51,896 nucleotides of DNA from Nitrospinaceae bacterium (lineage in GTDB: Bacteria > Nitrospinota > Nitrospinia > Nitrospinales > VA-1): NCBI GenBank assembly GCA_029261595.1, contig JAJDAZ010000025.1, positions 1 to 51,896 on the forward strand, read 5' to 3'. Positions 17,126-26,713 of the stretch are shown one piece after another. The translations under genes and the position numbers were made by a program. The first letter of the stretch is position 1. Each line of letters opens with the position of its first letter. The notes under the pieces were generated by a model that saw only the letters and a program-made list of their open reading frames with translations, was not told the DNA's origin and did not search any database.

Positions 17126-18204
17126 AATTTGGCAGTCATTCGATCTCAGGAGACATTTACCTGACAGGCTATCTTCTTGCCTTGTTTCTCTCCATCGTTT
17201 TTACTTTTATTCTCGTCAAGGCCATTCGCCGATCCAACGCGCTCACCCGATTTTTAAACCAGCTTCCCATTTCTGCCGGAAAAAACGTGAGCCCTTTTGG
17301 GGGCGTCCCTGTGATTCTCTCTTTTTTGATCACTCTCTGGGGACTTTATATTTCCGGCGCGGTCGACCCGGGCAACCGCTACTTACTTCTTGTGCTGACG
17401 GCGGGGATAGGCTTGATGTTTGTTCTCGGAATTTTTGACGACATTTATCATTTTTCCGCAAAATGGAAACTGGCGGTTCAAAGTTTTATCGCCATCATTC
17501 TTTATTATGCCGGGTTCCAGATTGAGCGCATCGGAGGATTTCTGGAGCTTGGACAATTATCCATCGTCTTCACAATACTTTGGATCGTGGGCATCACCAA
17601 CTCGATCAACCTGCTCGACGGGATGGACGGGCTGGCGGCGGGAGTGGTTTTTTTCTCCTGCCTGACGCTGGTGTTTGTTTATATGGAACGGGACATCATC
17701 GAAGCTTCTTTTCTTGCGGTGATTCTTGCGGGAAGCACTCTGGGTTTCCTGTTTTTCAATTTTCCCCCGGCGAAAATCATTTTGGGGGATACCGGCAGCC
17801 TGCCCCTGGGACTGCTTGTTGCCCTGATTACGCTTCTTCCCTTAAACCAGGGAAATACCGATGAAATATATTACCTCATCCCCGTCATCACCCTCCTGAT
17901 TCCGATCATGGACACGACCTTCGCGTTTTTTCGCAGGATCTTCAAAGGTATCAGCCCTTTGTCTCAAGACACCGAACATTTTCATCATCGCCTAATGAAA
18001 CTTGGGTTTTCATCGGTCAATACAATTTGCCTGCTGTTTGGGATCGGATTATATTTTGATTTAAGCGCCATGGTTCCCGTGTTTAACATCAATCTGATTC
18101 CAAACTTCATTCCCATATACTTTATTTTTATCATTGCCAACGTCACGGGTTTCGTCCTGTGGCTGAGGCATCTGGAAAAAAAGCGTCGGCATGACCGCCC
18201 CTGA
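17122..18204 (+). CDS. Undecaprenyl-phosphate sugar-1-phosphate transferase (WecA/MraY family)
   Basis: This polytopic protein of 360 residues and about 10-11 helices initiates lipid-linked glycan synthesis. It transfers a sugar-1-phosphate (usually GlcNAc-1-P) from UDP-sugar to undecaprenyl phosphate. Family motifs are all visible: GIFDDIYHFSAKWKL (the DDxxD-like Mg site), SINLLDGMDGLAAG, FNFPPAKIILGDTGSLPLG, and TEHFHHRLMKLGFS (the HxHHR cytoplasmic motif). It overlaps the upstream GT2 by ATGA and the downstream TMTC-like gene by 14 nt, a tight three-gene operon. Exact sugar specificity is not readable; WecA-type is favoured over MraY because of the glycan context and the HIHHR-like motif. 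Confidence 0.93.
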   Translation: MKFGSHSISGDIYLTGYLLALFLSIVFTFILVKAIRRSNALTRFLNQLPISAGKNVSPFGGVPVILSFLITLWGLYISGAVDPGNRYLLLVLTAGIGLMFVLGIFDDIYHFSAKWKLAVQSFIAIILYYAGFQIERIGGFLELGQLSIVFTILWIVGITNSINLLDGMDGLAAGVVFFSCLTLVFVYMERDIIEASFLAVILAGSTLGFLFFNFPPAKIILGDTGSLPLGLLVALITLLPLNQGNTDEIYYLIPVITLLIPIMDTTFAFFRRIFKGISPLSQDTEHFHHRLMKLGFSSVNTICLLFGIGLYFDLSAMVPVFNINLIPNFIPIYFIFIIANVTGFVLWLRHLEKKRRHDRP

Positions 18205-20272
18205 CCCCTTCTCAATCAGTAAACGTTTCCTTCTGACCATCCTTGGATTGTTTTTTGTCATTCTGCTAGCCTATGGGAACACCCTATCCTCTCCCTTTAA
18301 CTTCGACGATGAAGTGGTGATCCGGGATGAAATCGCATCCACGGGAGACCGGTATTTTAAGCTCTACCCACCACAATACAGACATCTGTTTTATCTCAGC
18401 CTCGCGGCCAACTACCGCTGGGGCCAGCTGAACCCTGAAGGTTACCATCTGTTCAATCTGGGCCTGCACTTTCTCACCGCCGTCACCGTCCTCTTGATCG
18501 CCTTTTTCACCCTCGACCGGGGAACGCTGGTTGGAAGAAAAGCCGCCGTCACGATCTCCTCCATTGCGGCTTTTTTGTTCGCCCTGAATCCGGTCCATGC
18601 TGAAACCGTGACCTACATTTCCGCAAGAGCCACCGGCATGGCGGCCTTTTTCTATTTATTGTCTCTGCTGTTTTTTATTCTGGGGAGCTTGAAAGAATCC
18701 CGGTTGGGATCATCGGTTTATTATCTGCTTTCAGTGACGGCATTTTTATTCGCCGTATTGGGCAAGGAAACCGCCCTCACCCTGCCCGCCGTCATTTTCG
18801 TGTACGACCTGTTTTTCATGCAGGGCGACCGATGGCAACCCTTTAAAAAAAGGATTTATTATTATTACCTGCCGATTCTGGCAGGCGTTATGGCGATTCT
18901 GATCCTGTCCCCTTCCCTGCTGTCCTCGATCAAGACCTGGTTGCCAAGACTCGATATAAACTACGCGGCTTCGCAAACATCGGTGATCGCTTATGGCGCG
19001 AAACTGCTTTTCATCCCTGTCAATCTCACCTTTGATTACGATTTCAATCCCAGGTTTTTCGCCACAGGACCGGCGCTCATCATTGGCGTGATGTTCATTC
19101 TGGTTCTGGTTTATTTTTCGCTCAATACTACGCCCAAAGGGGCGCTATTATTCTGGTTTACGGTTCTCTGGTTTTTGATCACCCTGTCGCCGACCAACAG
19201 TTTGCTTCCCAGGACCGACCTATTGAGCGAACGGAATCTTTACCTGCCCTCTTTCGGGCTGATTCTGCTTGCGGCGGCCCTCATCTGGACCGGGGTCGTT
19301 TCCCTCAGCAAACATTCTCAGGTTCTGCGTTTTCTAGCCACAGGGGGGGTGGTAACAGTTTTAATTTTGTTTTCCACGTTGCTGATCGAGAGAAACTCGG
19401 TCTATCGATCCAATATTCTGCTCTGGGAAGACACTGTAAAAAAATCTCCAGGTAAACTGCGCGCCCTGCACAACCTCAGCCATTTTTACCTGGCCGAGAA
19501 AGAGTATCAAAAAGCATTTGTGCCACTCAAAAAACTAGCGGCATCGCGTGCCTCTCCATTTTACCGATCCATCGCCCACAACAATCTGGGCAACATCTAC
19601 AACCAGTTTGAAAACCCGGCACAGGCGGAAAAAGAATTCAGACAAGCCATCAGCGCCGACCCCACCATCCCCACCGGCTATTTCAATCTGGCTTCGCTCC
19701 ATGCCTCACAGGGACAATTTCGTCTGGCAAAAGTAGAATACGATAAGGCTGAGGAACGGTACAAAATGTATAGCTGGGGTTATGGCAAACCCGTCGACCT
19801 GGCATTCAACAAGGCCAAGGTCCATCAAAGACTTGGCCTGTACAATGAAGCCGAACGGGATATCCTCACCTATCTTCAACAGGTTAAAGACTCTCAGGAA
19901 GGGAGTTTGCTTTTGGGACAAATTTATGCGGCGACCGAACGCAACGCTCTGGCCATTGAAACGTTCAAGGCCTTAAAGGGGAGTCCCCTCGTTCAGGCCA
20001 AGGCGCATAACCAGATCGGAATTTTGTATCTCCAGAGCAAAAAAATTGACGAAGCCATAAGGCAATTCAATCAGGCGCTGATCCTCAACCCGAACTCACC
20101 GGACGCGCACTACAATCTTGCGGTTCTGTTGATTGAAACCGGCGGCGACCGAAACCATGCGCAACAACACCTTAAAGCGGCACTGAGCTTGACAAAAGAT
20201 CCGGTTCGCGCGGAGAGTATTAAAAAGCGTTTGATGGTGCTGAGGAATGGAACCACAGATGGACACAGATAA
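18191..20272 (+). CDS. TMTC-like GT-C membrane protein with C-terminal TPR repeats
   Basis: The 693-residue protein has about 10-11 membrane helices up to about residue 400, then about six TPR units (LHNLSHFYLAEKEYQKAFVPL, AHNNLGNIYNQFENPAQAEKEF, AHNQIGILYLQSKKIDEAIRQF). The first extracytoplasmic loop carries NFDDEVVIRDE, and ALNPVHAETVTYISAR is a hallmark of the DUF1736/TMTC family. In animals TMTC proteins are O-mannosyltransferases that use dolichyl-P-mannose; for the bacterial form, transfer from a polyprenyl-P-sugar is inferred. The last six codons and the stop are contributed by a dispersed CACAGAT-type repeat, so the native C-terminus may be altered. It is the last gene of the operon. 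Confidence 0.83.
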   Translation: MTAPDPFSISKRFLLTILGLFFVILLAYGNTLSSPFNFDDEVVIRDEIASTGDRYFKLYPPQYRHLFYLSLAANYRWGQLNPEGYHLFNLGLHFLTAVTVLLIAFFTLDRGTLVGRKAAVTISSIAAFLFALNPVHAETVTYISARATGMAAFFYLLSLLFFILGSLKESRLGSSVYYLLSVTAFLFAVLGKETALTLPAVIFVYDLFFMQGDRWQPFKKRIYYYYLPILAGVMAILILSPSLLSSIKTWLPRLDINYAASQTSVIAYGAKLLFIPVNLTFDYDFNPRFFATGPALIIGVMFILVLVYFSLNTTPKGALLFWFTVLWFLITLSPTNSLLPRTDLLSERNLYLPSFGLILLAAALIWTGVVSLSKHSQVLRFLATGGVVTVLILFSTLLIERNSVYRSNILLWEDTVKKSPGKLRALHNLSHFYLAEKEYQKAFVPLKKLAASRASPFYRSIAHNNLGNIYNQFENPAQAEKEFRQAISADPTIPTGYFNLASLHASQGQFRLAKVEYDKAEERYKMYSWGYGKPVDLAFNKAKVHQRLGLYNEAERDILTYLQQVKDSQEGSLLLGQIYAATERNALAIETFKALKGSPLVQAKAHNQIGILYLQSKKIDEAIRQFNQALILNPNSPDAHYNLAVLLIETGGDRNHAQQHLKAALSLTKDPVRAESIKKRLMVLRNGTTDGHR

Positions 20273-20286
20273 ACACAGATGAAGAT
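20251..20286 (+). repeat. CACAGAT-type short dispersed repeat
   Basis: Three near-identical 9-10-bp units (ACCACAGAT, GGACACAGAT, AAACACAGAT) run in tandem and are followed by GAAGAT. The repeat covers the 3' end and stop codon of the TMTC-like gene. The complement of 14560-14574 matches AGATAAACACAGATG here at 13 of 15 bases, so a second degenerate copy seems to exist in inverted orientation. The motif recurs in many bacterial genomes from memory; I have not searched. Confidence 0.55.
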
Positions 20287-20345
20287 TTTTGTCTTCCTCT
20301 TCCACGCAGGGGCTGGAGAGGATTTTAAGGACAAGGCATTGCGGC

Positions 20346-21347
20346 TCACCGTTTTGAGGAAAGCTCCTTAAAGGTGTTGGGAATATTGACCTGGGAATGG
20401 ACCCATCCCCATAGAGCATAGCCCTGAAATTTCTCCATGATGATATTTTTTTTGGCTTCTTCCAGGGTCCATCCTTTTTGCACCGCCATTTTTACTTCCC
20501 TGTGCAGGGTTTCAAGATATCGGATTTTAAAGTCAATGTCTTCAGGCTTAATAGGAACTCCGTGACCGGGAACCACCTTCGCCTCTTTGGGCAAAAATAT
20601 GCGGACTTTTTTTAACGTAGCCAGCACCTCTTCATGCTTGCCGTCCAAAAGCCACGGTAGCGCAGGCGGCATGGCCACCACCGGGTTGCCGGTCCAGAAC
20701 ACTTTGTCCTCCGGCACCCAGACGAACAAATCCCCTTCGGTCTGGGCGAAACCAAAATGCAGAACCTCCACCTTCTTGTTTCCTAAATCAATCGTCTTTT
20801 TATCATCCACGATAAGATCTGCGGTCCGGGCGGAGACCTCTTCAATCCCACGGTTTGCGCCAAAATAACTGGTCATGAACTTCTTGTCCGCCTCAAAGGC
20901 TTTCTTATCGTCCATAAAAGCCTTTGTTTTGCTGTGTTGGATGATTTTTGCACTTTCCGGAAAAACATAATTTCCATAAACATGGTCGCCGTGATAACTG
21001 GTGTTGACCACATATAGAATGGGTTTATCCGTGACCTGCTTCACAAACCCCATCACCTGCTTTGCCAGCCTCGCGTTGACCATCGATTCGACGACCAAAA
21101 CCCCCTTCTCTCCAACCACAAATCCGCCGGATGTGGCCACGGGATATCCCTTGGGGTTTTTCTCCTTCGCATCGGTGGGATAGTACGCATACACACCAGG
21201 AGCCAGCTTCTCCAGTTCCAATTGCACAAGCCCTGCGTCCCAGACCAGTTGTTCTTTTTGTTCCGCCGCCAGGGACACACCCACCCAGAATAGGGCTGAG
21301 GAAAAGAAGGTAATCGCAATGAAGCTTAATTTTGTTTTCATAATCAT
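20346..21347 (-). CDS. Secreted metallo-beta-lactamase-fold protein with degenerate metal site
   Basis: The 333-residue precursor starts MIMKTKLSF with a signal peptide ending near SLAAEQ. I chose ATG 21347, with AAGG 8 nt upstream. The metallo-beta-lactamase fold is recognisable: GGFVVGEKGVLVVES, NTSYHGDHVYGN, EGDLFVWVPEDKVFWTGN and VVPGHG. Compared with the family HxHxDH motif, the first His is Ser117; His119, Asp121 and His122 remain. The His usually found before TxGD is Gln202, the bridging Asp after FTG is Asn221, and His262 is kept. Metal binding is therefore probably partial or absent. Substrate and role are unknown. It lies 40 bp downstream of a GT2 gene on the same strand. Confidence 0.82.
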   Translation of the reverse strand: MIMKTKLSFIAITFFSSALFWVGVSLAAEQKEQLVWDAGLVQLELEKLAPGVYAYYPTDAKEKNPKGYPVATSGGFVVGEKGVLVVESMVNARLAKQVMGFVKQVTDKPILYVVNTSYHGDHVYGNYVFPESAKIIQHSKTKAFMDDKKAFEADKKFMTSYFGANRGIEEVSARTADLIVDDKKTIDLGNKKVEVLHFGFAQTEGDLFVWVPEDKVFWTGNPVVAMPPALPWLLDGKHEEVLATLKKVRIFLPKEAKVVPGHGVPIKPEDIDFKIRYLETLHREVKMAVQKGWTLEEAKKNIIMEKFQGYALWGWVHSQVNIPNTFKELSSKR

Positions 21348-21387
21348 TTGTGTCGCCTTATTCCATTCCCGAAGATTTTTTTTAAAT

Positions 21388-22389
21388 TCAAACCCTTCGC
21401 TTTTTTTTGGAATACGGCAGAAACCACCCATTGGCCATGGCTTTTCTAATAGCACCAATGGAAACCTTCCTAGTTTGCTGGATGGTTTTGCGCTGGGTCC
21501 AGGCTCTCGGCAGGTCCTTCAAAGCATCCCACTTGGCGCGGAAAATCACTCCGCCTTTTCTCTTGAAGGTGAACCAGATCAAGGCCGCCACATTGGCCAG
21601 CAAATGCTGGGGCAGATAAATCCAGAACAGGATGCCCGGCATGTTCTTGACATAAGACCACACCAGATTGCGGTTGCCGTGGTAGATGGCGTAATCGCTG
21701 TAACGCTCTGTGGACCCCGAACCCACATGCTCGACCACCGCCTCGGCGACATACAGGCAACGGTACCCCATCAGGCGAATACGAAACCCAAGATCGACGT
21801 CTTCAAAATAAGAATTAAAATTTATGTCGAAGCCCTCGGCCGCAAGAAAAATATCTTTACGGATCATGGCGGCGGCGGCGCAAGCGGAAAACACTTCTCC
21901 TGTGACCCGATGGTTGGCAGAAGCTTTCAACCCACAGTCCCTTCTCCAGGCCAGGCCGCTAACGTGATAGACATCTCCTGTTCCGTCGAGTTCATCGTCT
22001 GCCCCGTGCCTCAGCATATGGCTTCCGAAAAATGCGAATTCAGGATTTTGCTCTCCCGCACGAAGCAGGCTCTCAAGCCAGTCAGGTTCCGCAAACGCGT
22101 CGGGATTTAAAAACGCGACCCAATCGCAGTCCTGCACTTTTTGGACGCCCAGATTGTTGGCGTGGGAAAACCCTGTATTTTCATCCAGCCGAATCAGTTC
22201 GACATCAGAGAAATTTTCCTCCATCCCAAAAAGAGAATCATCGGTACTGGCGTTGTCCACCACTATTGTTTGCCTGGGCGGGCGGGTCTGGTTGTTCAGC
22301 GCGGACAAGCATTTTTCAAGATCCTTGCCCGAGTTCCAGTTGACGATGATGACCGCCGCCTGATTCATTTCATCCATTGATTTTTCCAT
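21388..22389 (-). CDS. GT2 family glycosyltransferase
   Basis: This 333-residue GT-A enzyme shows [43 protein letters not shown] and [15 protein letters not shown]. The last includes the Asp that coordinates the metal-nucleotide donor. [21 protein letters not shown] is the acceptor-side motif. A hydrophobic stretch around residue 260 and a basic tail suggest membrane contact. It most likely adds a deoxysugar such as rhamnose during glycan assembly, given the rml genes that begin 105 bp away on the other strand. ATG 22389 has no clear ribosome site, while ATG 22377 (MDEMNQ) has GGA 7 nt upstream and may be the real start. Confidence 0.88.
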   Translation of the reverse strand: MEKSMDEMNQAAVIIVNWNSGKDLEKCLSALNNQTRPPRQTIVVDNASTDDSLFGMEENFSDVELIRLDENTGFSHANNLGVQKVQDCDWVAFLNPDAFAEPDWLESLLRAGEQNPEFAFFGSHMLRHGADDELDGTGDVYHVSGLAWRRDCGLKASANHRVTGEVFSACAAAAMIRKDIFLAAEGFDINFNSYFEDVDLGFRIRLMGYRCLYVAEAVVEHVGSGSTERYSDYAIYHGNRNLVWSYVKNMPGILFWIYLPQHLLANVAALIWFTFKRKGGVIFRAKWDALKDLPRAWTQRKTIQQTRKVSIGAIRKAMANGWFLPYSKKKRRV

Positions 22390-22412
22390 TATTCGCAGGG
22401 CCCCCGATCCCC

Positions 22413-22441
22413 TTGCAAACCCGAAAAGGACAGAATATACT
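22413..22441 (+). promoter_or_regulatory. Sigma70-type promoter of the rmlBAD genes
   Basis: TTGCAA (22413-22418) and TATACT (22436-22441) are separated by exactly 17 bp, in the gap between the divergent GT2 gene and rmlB. The predicted leader before the rmlB ATG is about 47 nt. Confidence 0.65.
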
Positions 22442-22494
22442 CCCTCAGATTGGCAGGAGTTTCTTTAACCCGGCGAAGCATCAGATTATCCAAT

Positions 22495-23553
22495 ATGAAA
22501 ACCTATTTTGTGACCGGTGGCGCGGGTTTTATCGGCTGTAATTTTATTTTGAGCCTGCTTCCCGCCGAAAACGTCACCGTCATCAATTACGACAAGCTGA
22601 CTTACGCCGGAAACCTGGAATCGCTTGCTTCCATTTCCGCCGATCCCGGCTATATTTTTGAAGAAGGCGACATCTGCGATCAAGCTCGGGTTTCCGACTT
22701 GCTGTCGGCACGCCAGCCGGACTATATCATTAATTTCGCGGCGGAATCGCATGTCGATCGTTCGATCGACGGCCCCTCCCCGTTCATCCAGACCAATATC
22801 GTCGGCACCTTCGAGGTTCTGGAAGCGGCGCGCAAATACTGGGGCACGCTCGACGGCGACAAAAAACAGGCGTTCCGATTCCTGCATGTTTCCACGGACG
22901 AGGTGTTCGGTTCTCTCGGTCCCGAAGGATACTTTACCGAGGAAACTCCCTACGCGCCCAATTCGCCCTACGCCGCGTCCAAAGCTTCATCGGATCATTT
23001 GATCCGGTCCTATAACCGGACCTATGGTTTTCCGGTTCTGACCACAAACTGCTCCAATAATTACGGGCCATATCAGTTCCCGGAAAAACTGATTCCTCTG
23101 GTCATTCATAACGCCCTGGCGGGAAAACCGCTCCCCATTTATGGCGACGGGCAACAGATTCGCGACTGGCTGTACGTCGAGGACCATTGCCATGCGATTC
23201 GAACAGTCCTGGAAAAAGGAGCACTGGGCGAAGTGTACGCGATCGGCGGCAACAACGAAAAGGCCAACCTGGAAATCGTCCGCACGCTTTGCAATTTACT
23301 CGATGAAATGGCGCCGCAATCGTCCGGAGAATCGTACCAGTCGCTGATCACTTTCGTCAGCGACCGGCCGGGGCACGACCGCCGCTATGCCATTGATTCG
23401 GGAAAAATTCAACGCCAGTTGGGATGGGCTCCCAGGGAAACGTTTGAGACTGGCCTCAGAAAAACCATCCGCTGGTATCTGGATCATCAGACCTGGGTGG
23501 ACCGGGTGATGTCCGGGGCTTATCGCGGCGAACGGCTGGGGCTCGGATCTTAA
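22495..23553 (+). CDS. rmlB: dTDP-glucose 4,6-dehydratase
   Basis: The protein (352 residues from ATG 22495) converts dTDP-glucose to dTDP-4-keto-6-deoxyglucose, the second step of dTDP-rhamnose synthesis. It has [14 protein letters not shown] for NAD binding, [14 protein letters not shown] and [12 protein letters not shown] with the catalytic Asp-Glu pair that distinguishes dehydratases. [13 protein letters not shown] carries the YxxxK and [19 protein letters not shown] follows. The longer frame from TTG 22450 adds residues that do not belong to the family, so the ATG was chosen although its ribosome site is weak. rmlA and rmlD follow in the same direction. Confidence 0.95.
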   Translation: MKTYFVTGGAGFIGCNFILSLLPAENVTVINYDKLTYAGNLESLASISADPGYIFEEGDICDQARVSDLLSARQPDYIINFAAESHVDRSIDGPSPFIQTNIVGTFEVLEAARKYWGTLDGDKKQAFRFLHVSTDEVFGSLGPEGYFTEETPYAPNSPYAASKASSDHLIRSYNRTYGFPVLTTNCSNNYGPYQFPEKLIPLVIHNALAGKPLPIYGDGQQIRDWLYVEDHCHAIRTVLEKGALGEVYAIGGNNEKANLEIVRTLCNLLDEMAPQSSGESYQSLITFVSDRPGHDRRYAIDSGKIQRQLGWAPRETFETGLRKTIRWYLDHQTWVDRVMSGAYRGERLGLGS

Positions 23554-23570
23554 AAAATGGGAACGTTCTT

Positions 23571-24452
23571 ATGATAAACAAAGGAATCATTCTAGCCGGC
23601 GGTTCGGGGTCCAGGCTTTACCCGCTGACTCAGGTGGTCAGCAAACAATTGATGCCGCTCTACAACAAACCCATGATCTATTACCCCTTGAGCACCCTGA
23701 TGCTCGCGGGGATCACGGACATTTTGATCATCACCACCCCAGCCGATCAACCGTTGTTCCAGGCCTTGCTCAAAGACGGAAGCCAATGGGGAATCCAGAT
23801 TCGTTATGCTGTGCAAGCCAACCCGGAGGGCCTGGCGCAGGCCTTTATCATTGGAAAAGAATTCATCGGCAACGAGGGGTGCTCGCTCATTCTTGGCGAC
23901 AACGTTTTTTACGGACAGGGCCTGGGTCCTTTAATGCAACAGGCGAGGCAACGAAAAGAAGGGGCCACCGTGTTCGGTTATTGGGTCAAAGACCCTGAAA
24001 ATTATGGAATCGCGGATTTCGACGCGGAAGGAAACGTGGTGCATGTGGAAGAAAAACCCAGGCAACCGAAATCCAACTACGCAATAACAGGCTTATATTT
24101 TTATGATAACTCTGTGGTCGATATCGCCGCCGGTTTGAAACCCTCGTCCAGGGGAGAACTGGAGATCACCGATGTCAACAAAGCTTATCTGGAAAAGAAG
24201 CAATTGCGATTGGAAAAAATGGGCCGGGGTTATGCCTGGCTGGACACCGGGTCGCACGATTCTTTGCTTGCGGCGGCAAATTATATTGAAACCATCGAAA
24301 ACCGTCAGGGGCTCAAAATTTCCTGTCCGGAAGAAATCGCTTTCAATATGGGGCTGATCTCTGCATCAGATTTGGAAAAACTTGCGGCCCCTCTTAAAAA
24401 AAATGGCTATGGCCAATACCTGCTATCCCTGGCTAGGCGCGGACAATACTGA
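23571..24452 (+). CDS. rmlA: Glucose-1-phosphate thymidylyltransferase
   Basis: This 293-residue enzyme makes dTDP-glucose from glucose-1-phosphate and dTTP, the first step toward dTDP-rhamnose. The nucleotide-binding loop [16 protein letters not shown] is at the N-terminus, followed by [39 protein letters not shown] and [14 protein letters not shown] complete the RmlA signature. Length is normal (about 290). The gap to rmlB is 17 bp with GGGAA 8 nt before the ATG, so they share one transcript. Confidence 0.96.
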   Translation: MINKGIILAGGSGSRLYPLTQVVSKQLMPLYNKPMIYYPLSTLMLAGITDILIITTPADQPLFQALLKDGSQWGIQIRYAVQANPEGLAQAFIIGKEFIGNEGCSLILGDNVFYGQGLGPLMQQARQRKEGATVFGYWVKDPENYGIADFDAEGNVVHVEEKPRQPKSNYAITGLYFYDNSVVDIAAGLKPSSRGELEITDVNKAYLEKKQLRLEKMGRGYAWLDTGSHDSLLAAANYIETIENRQGLKISCPEEIAFNMGLISASDLEKLAAPLKKNGYGQYLLSLARRGQY

Positions 24453-24497
24453 CCTGCGCTCCGCATCTTAAGAAAAATTAAACACGGCAGAGAGTGA

Positions 24498-25394
24498 ATG
24501 CGCATTTTGCTGATTGGGAAGAATGGCCAAATCGGCTGGGAGCTTCAAAGAGAGCTTGCGGAACTGGGGGAACTCACCGCCACGGGAAAAGAGGATCTTG
24601 ACCTTTGCGATGCCGACCGGATTCGGCAAACGGTTCGCGCAATCCGGCCCGACCTGATCGTCAACGCCGCGGCTTACACGGCCGTGGACCAGGCAGAGAA
24701 AGAACCGGACCTTGCGATGGCCTTAAATGGAACCGCACCCGGAATTCTCGCCGAAGAGGCAAAAAAAACCGGATCGGCTCTGATACATTACTCGACCGAT
24801 TATGTATTCGACGGCCAAAAAACATCCGGAGCCTATCAGGAAGAGGACGCGCCAAACCCCTTGAGCGTTTATGGCAAAACCAAACTGGCGGGGGAACAGG
24901 CCATCATTCGGGAGGGTATCCCCCATCTCATCCTTCGAACCAGCGGGGTCTATGGCGCAAGGGGGAAAAACTTCATGCTCACGATTCTCAAACTGGCGAA
25001 AGCGGGAAAAGAACTCCGGATCGTCAATGACCAGATCAGTTCCCCCACATGGTGCCGGACGATCGCTCAGGCGACCGGGCGAATAATTTCTTCTCTGGTC
25101 GATCCTCCTGAAAGACAACTCTCAGAAAATATGATCCCGGTCAGCGGCATTTATCATTTGTCATGCAGGGGCGAAACCAGTTGGTATGGATTCGCCAAGG
25201 CCATTCTGAATGATTCAAAAGAAACTCAAAACGCAAACATCGTTTCCATTCCCACATCCGAATACCCGACTCCGGCCAGACGGCCCGCCCGGTCGGTGCT
25301 CTCCAGCACTAAAATTGCGCGGGTTCTAGGTATCGAGATGCCGCTTTGGGACGAGGCCTTGCAACAATGTTTGGAAAATAATTCGTCGTGTTGA
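24498..25394 (+). CDS. rmlD: dTDP-4-dehydrorhamnose reductase
   Basis: The 298-residue SDR enzyme reduces dTDP-4-keto-L-rhamnose to dTDP-L-rhamnose. LLIGKNGQIGWELQREL is the nucleotide-binding loop. VNAAAYTAVDQAEKEPDLA, STDYVFDGQKTSGAYQEED and PLSVYGKTKLAGEQ (YxxxK) are typical of RmlD, as is the C-terminal RPARSVLSSTKI. It follows rmlA by 45 bp. The 3,5-epimerase gene rmlC, needed between RmlB and RmlD, is not in this cluster or elsewhere in the window. Confidence 0.95.
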   Translation: MRILLIGKNGQIGWELQRELAELGELTATGKEDLDLCDADRIRQTVRAIRPDLIVNAAAYTAVDQAEKEPDLAMALNGTAPGILAEEAKKTGSALIHYSTDYVFDGQKTSGAYQEEDAPNPLSVYGKTKLAGEQAIIREGIPHLILRTSGVYGARGKNFMLTILKLAKAGKELRIVNDQISSPTWCRTIAQATGRIISSLVDPPERQLSENMIPVSGIYHLSCRGETSWYGFAKAILNDSKETQNANIVSIPTSEYPTPARRPARSVLSSTKIARVLGIEMPLWDEALQQCLENNSSC

Positions 25395-25495
25395 AGGAAA
25401 GAGAAAATTAGAGTCACTCTTTTATACTTTCTTTTAAGTATCCGAAATCATTGCAAATTTTTTTAACTTTTAATCCTTAACCTTAGGCCAGTAAA

Positions 25496-26557
25496 TTGAA
25501 AAAAGCGTTCATCACCGGCATCACCGGGCAAGATGGTTCCTACCTTGCGGAGCTTCTTCTGGAAAAAGGATATGAAGTTCACGGACTGGTGCGACGCTCC
25601 AGCAGTTTCAACCGGGGCAGGATCGAGCACCTTCATCAGGATCATCACCTGCCGCAAAATAAAATCCACCTGCACTATGGCGACATGACCGACGGCCTCA
25701 GCCTGAACCGACTGGTGGCAAAAATAGAGCCCGATGAAATTTACAACCTCGCCGCCCAAAGCCATGTAGCGGTCAGTTTTGAAACTCCCGAATACACCAG
25801 CCAGGCGGATGCTGTGGGAACCCTGCGTCTCCTGGATACCATAAAATCTCTGGGGCTGGAAAAATCCTGCCGGTTTTATCAGGCCTCCACCAGCGAGATG
25901 TTCGGCAAAGTCGTGGAAACCCCGCAACGGGAAACGACCCCCTTCTACCCCCGAAGTCCCTACGGCGTGGCCAAGCTGTATGCGCACTGGATCACCGTCA
26001 ATTACCGCGAGGCTTACAATATTTTTGCGTGTAGCGGCATCCTGTTCAATCATGAGTCGCCGCGCCGTGGTGAGAACTTCGTGACCCGCAAAATCACCCT
26101 GACCCTGGCGAACATTCTTAATGGGACTCAGGATAAACTGTACCTTGGCAATCTAAACGCCAAAAGGGACTGGGGGTTTGCCGGGGATTACGTCGAAGGC
26201 ATGTGGAAAATGCTGCAACAGGATGCGCCGGATGATTTTGTTCTCGCCACCGGAGAACAGCACAATGTCCGCGAATTCATCGAAGAAGCCTTCGGTCTTT
26301 GTGGCATGAAAATCGAGTGGCAGGGCACAGGGATTGAGGAAAAAGGTATTGACCCGGCCTCTGGACGCACCCTGGTGGAGGTTGACCCGGCTTATTTTCG
26401 CCCGACTGAAGTCGAAACCCTCGTCGGCGACCCACGCAAGGCCAAAGAAAAGCTCGGCTGGGTTCACCAGACGTCGTTCGAGGAACTGGTACGGATGATG
26501 GTGGAAGCTGATTTAACTCTGGCAGGGCTTGACACGACTAAAGTCATGGGATCGTAA
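25496..26557 (+). CDS. gmd: GDP-mannose 4,6-dehydratase
   Basis: The 353-residue protein converts GDP-mannose to GDP-4-keto-6-deoxymannose, precursor of GDP-fucose, GDP-rhamnose and GDP-perosamine. It shows [56 protein letters not shown] and [15 protein letters not shown] with the catalytic YxxxK, plus [18 protein letters not shown]. The start is TTG at 25496, the only start that gives the complete Rossmann loop, with a weak AGG upstream. No GDP-fucose synthase, Rmd or perosamine synthase gene follows, so the final sugar is unknown. Confidence 0.95.
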   Translation: MKKAFITGITGQDGSYLAELLLEKGYEVHGLVRRSSSFNRGRIEHLHQDHHLPQNKIHLHYGDMTDGLSLNRLVAKIEPDEIYNLAAQSHVAVSFETPEYTSQADAVGTLRLLDTIKSLGLEKSCRFYQASTSEMFGKVVETPQRETTPFYPRSPYGVAKLYAHWITVNYREAYNIFACSGILFNHESPRRGENFVTRKITLTLANILNGTQDKLYLGNLNAKRDWGFAGDYVEGMWKMLQQDAPDDFVLATGEQHNVREFIEEAFGLCGMKIEWQGTGIEEKGIDPASGRTLVEVDPAYFRPTEVETLVGDPRKAKEKLGWVHQTSFEELVRMMVEADLTLAGLDTTKVMGS

Positions 26558-26588
26558 AATTAGAACTTTCCCCTAAACCCACCAAAAA

Positions 26589-26705
26589 CGTCATCGCGAG
26601 CCGCAAAGCGGCGTGGCGACCCAGAATTCTGGATTTACCCTTGCAGGGCACGAAAGCTATTGATGAGATATCACGCCTTCGTCGCTAACGCTCCTCGCAA
26701 CGACG
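26589..26705. repeat. MITE-like element with imperfect terminal inverted repeats
   Basis: The left end CGTCATCGCGAG (26589-26600) and the complement of the right end (26694-26705, CGTCGTTGCGAG) match at 10 of 12 bases. Internal GCAAAGCGGCGTGGCGA and TTCGTCGCTAACGCTCC continue the dyad more loosely. The CGTCATTGCGAG-type end is a familiar form of dispersed non-coding repeat in many bacterial genomes. It carries no gene and is about 117 bp long. Confidence 0.65.
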
Positions 26706-26713
26706 CATTATGA

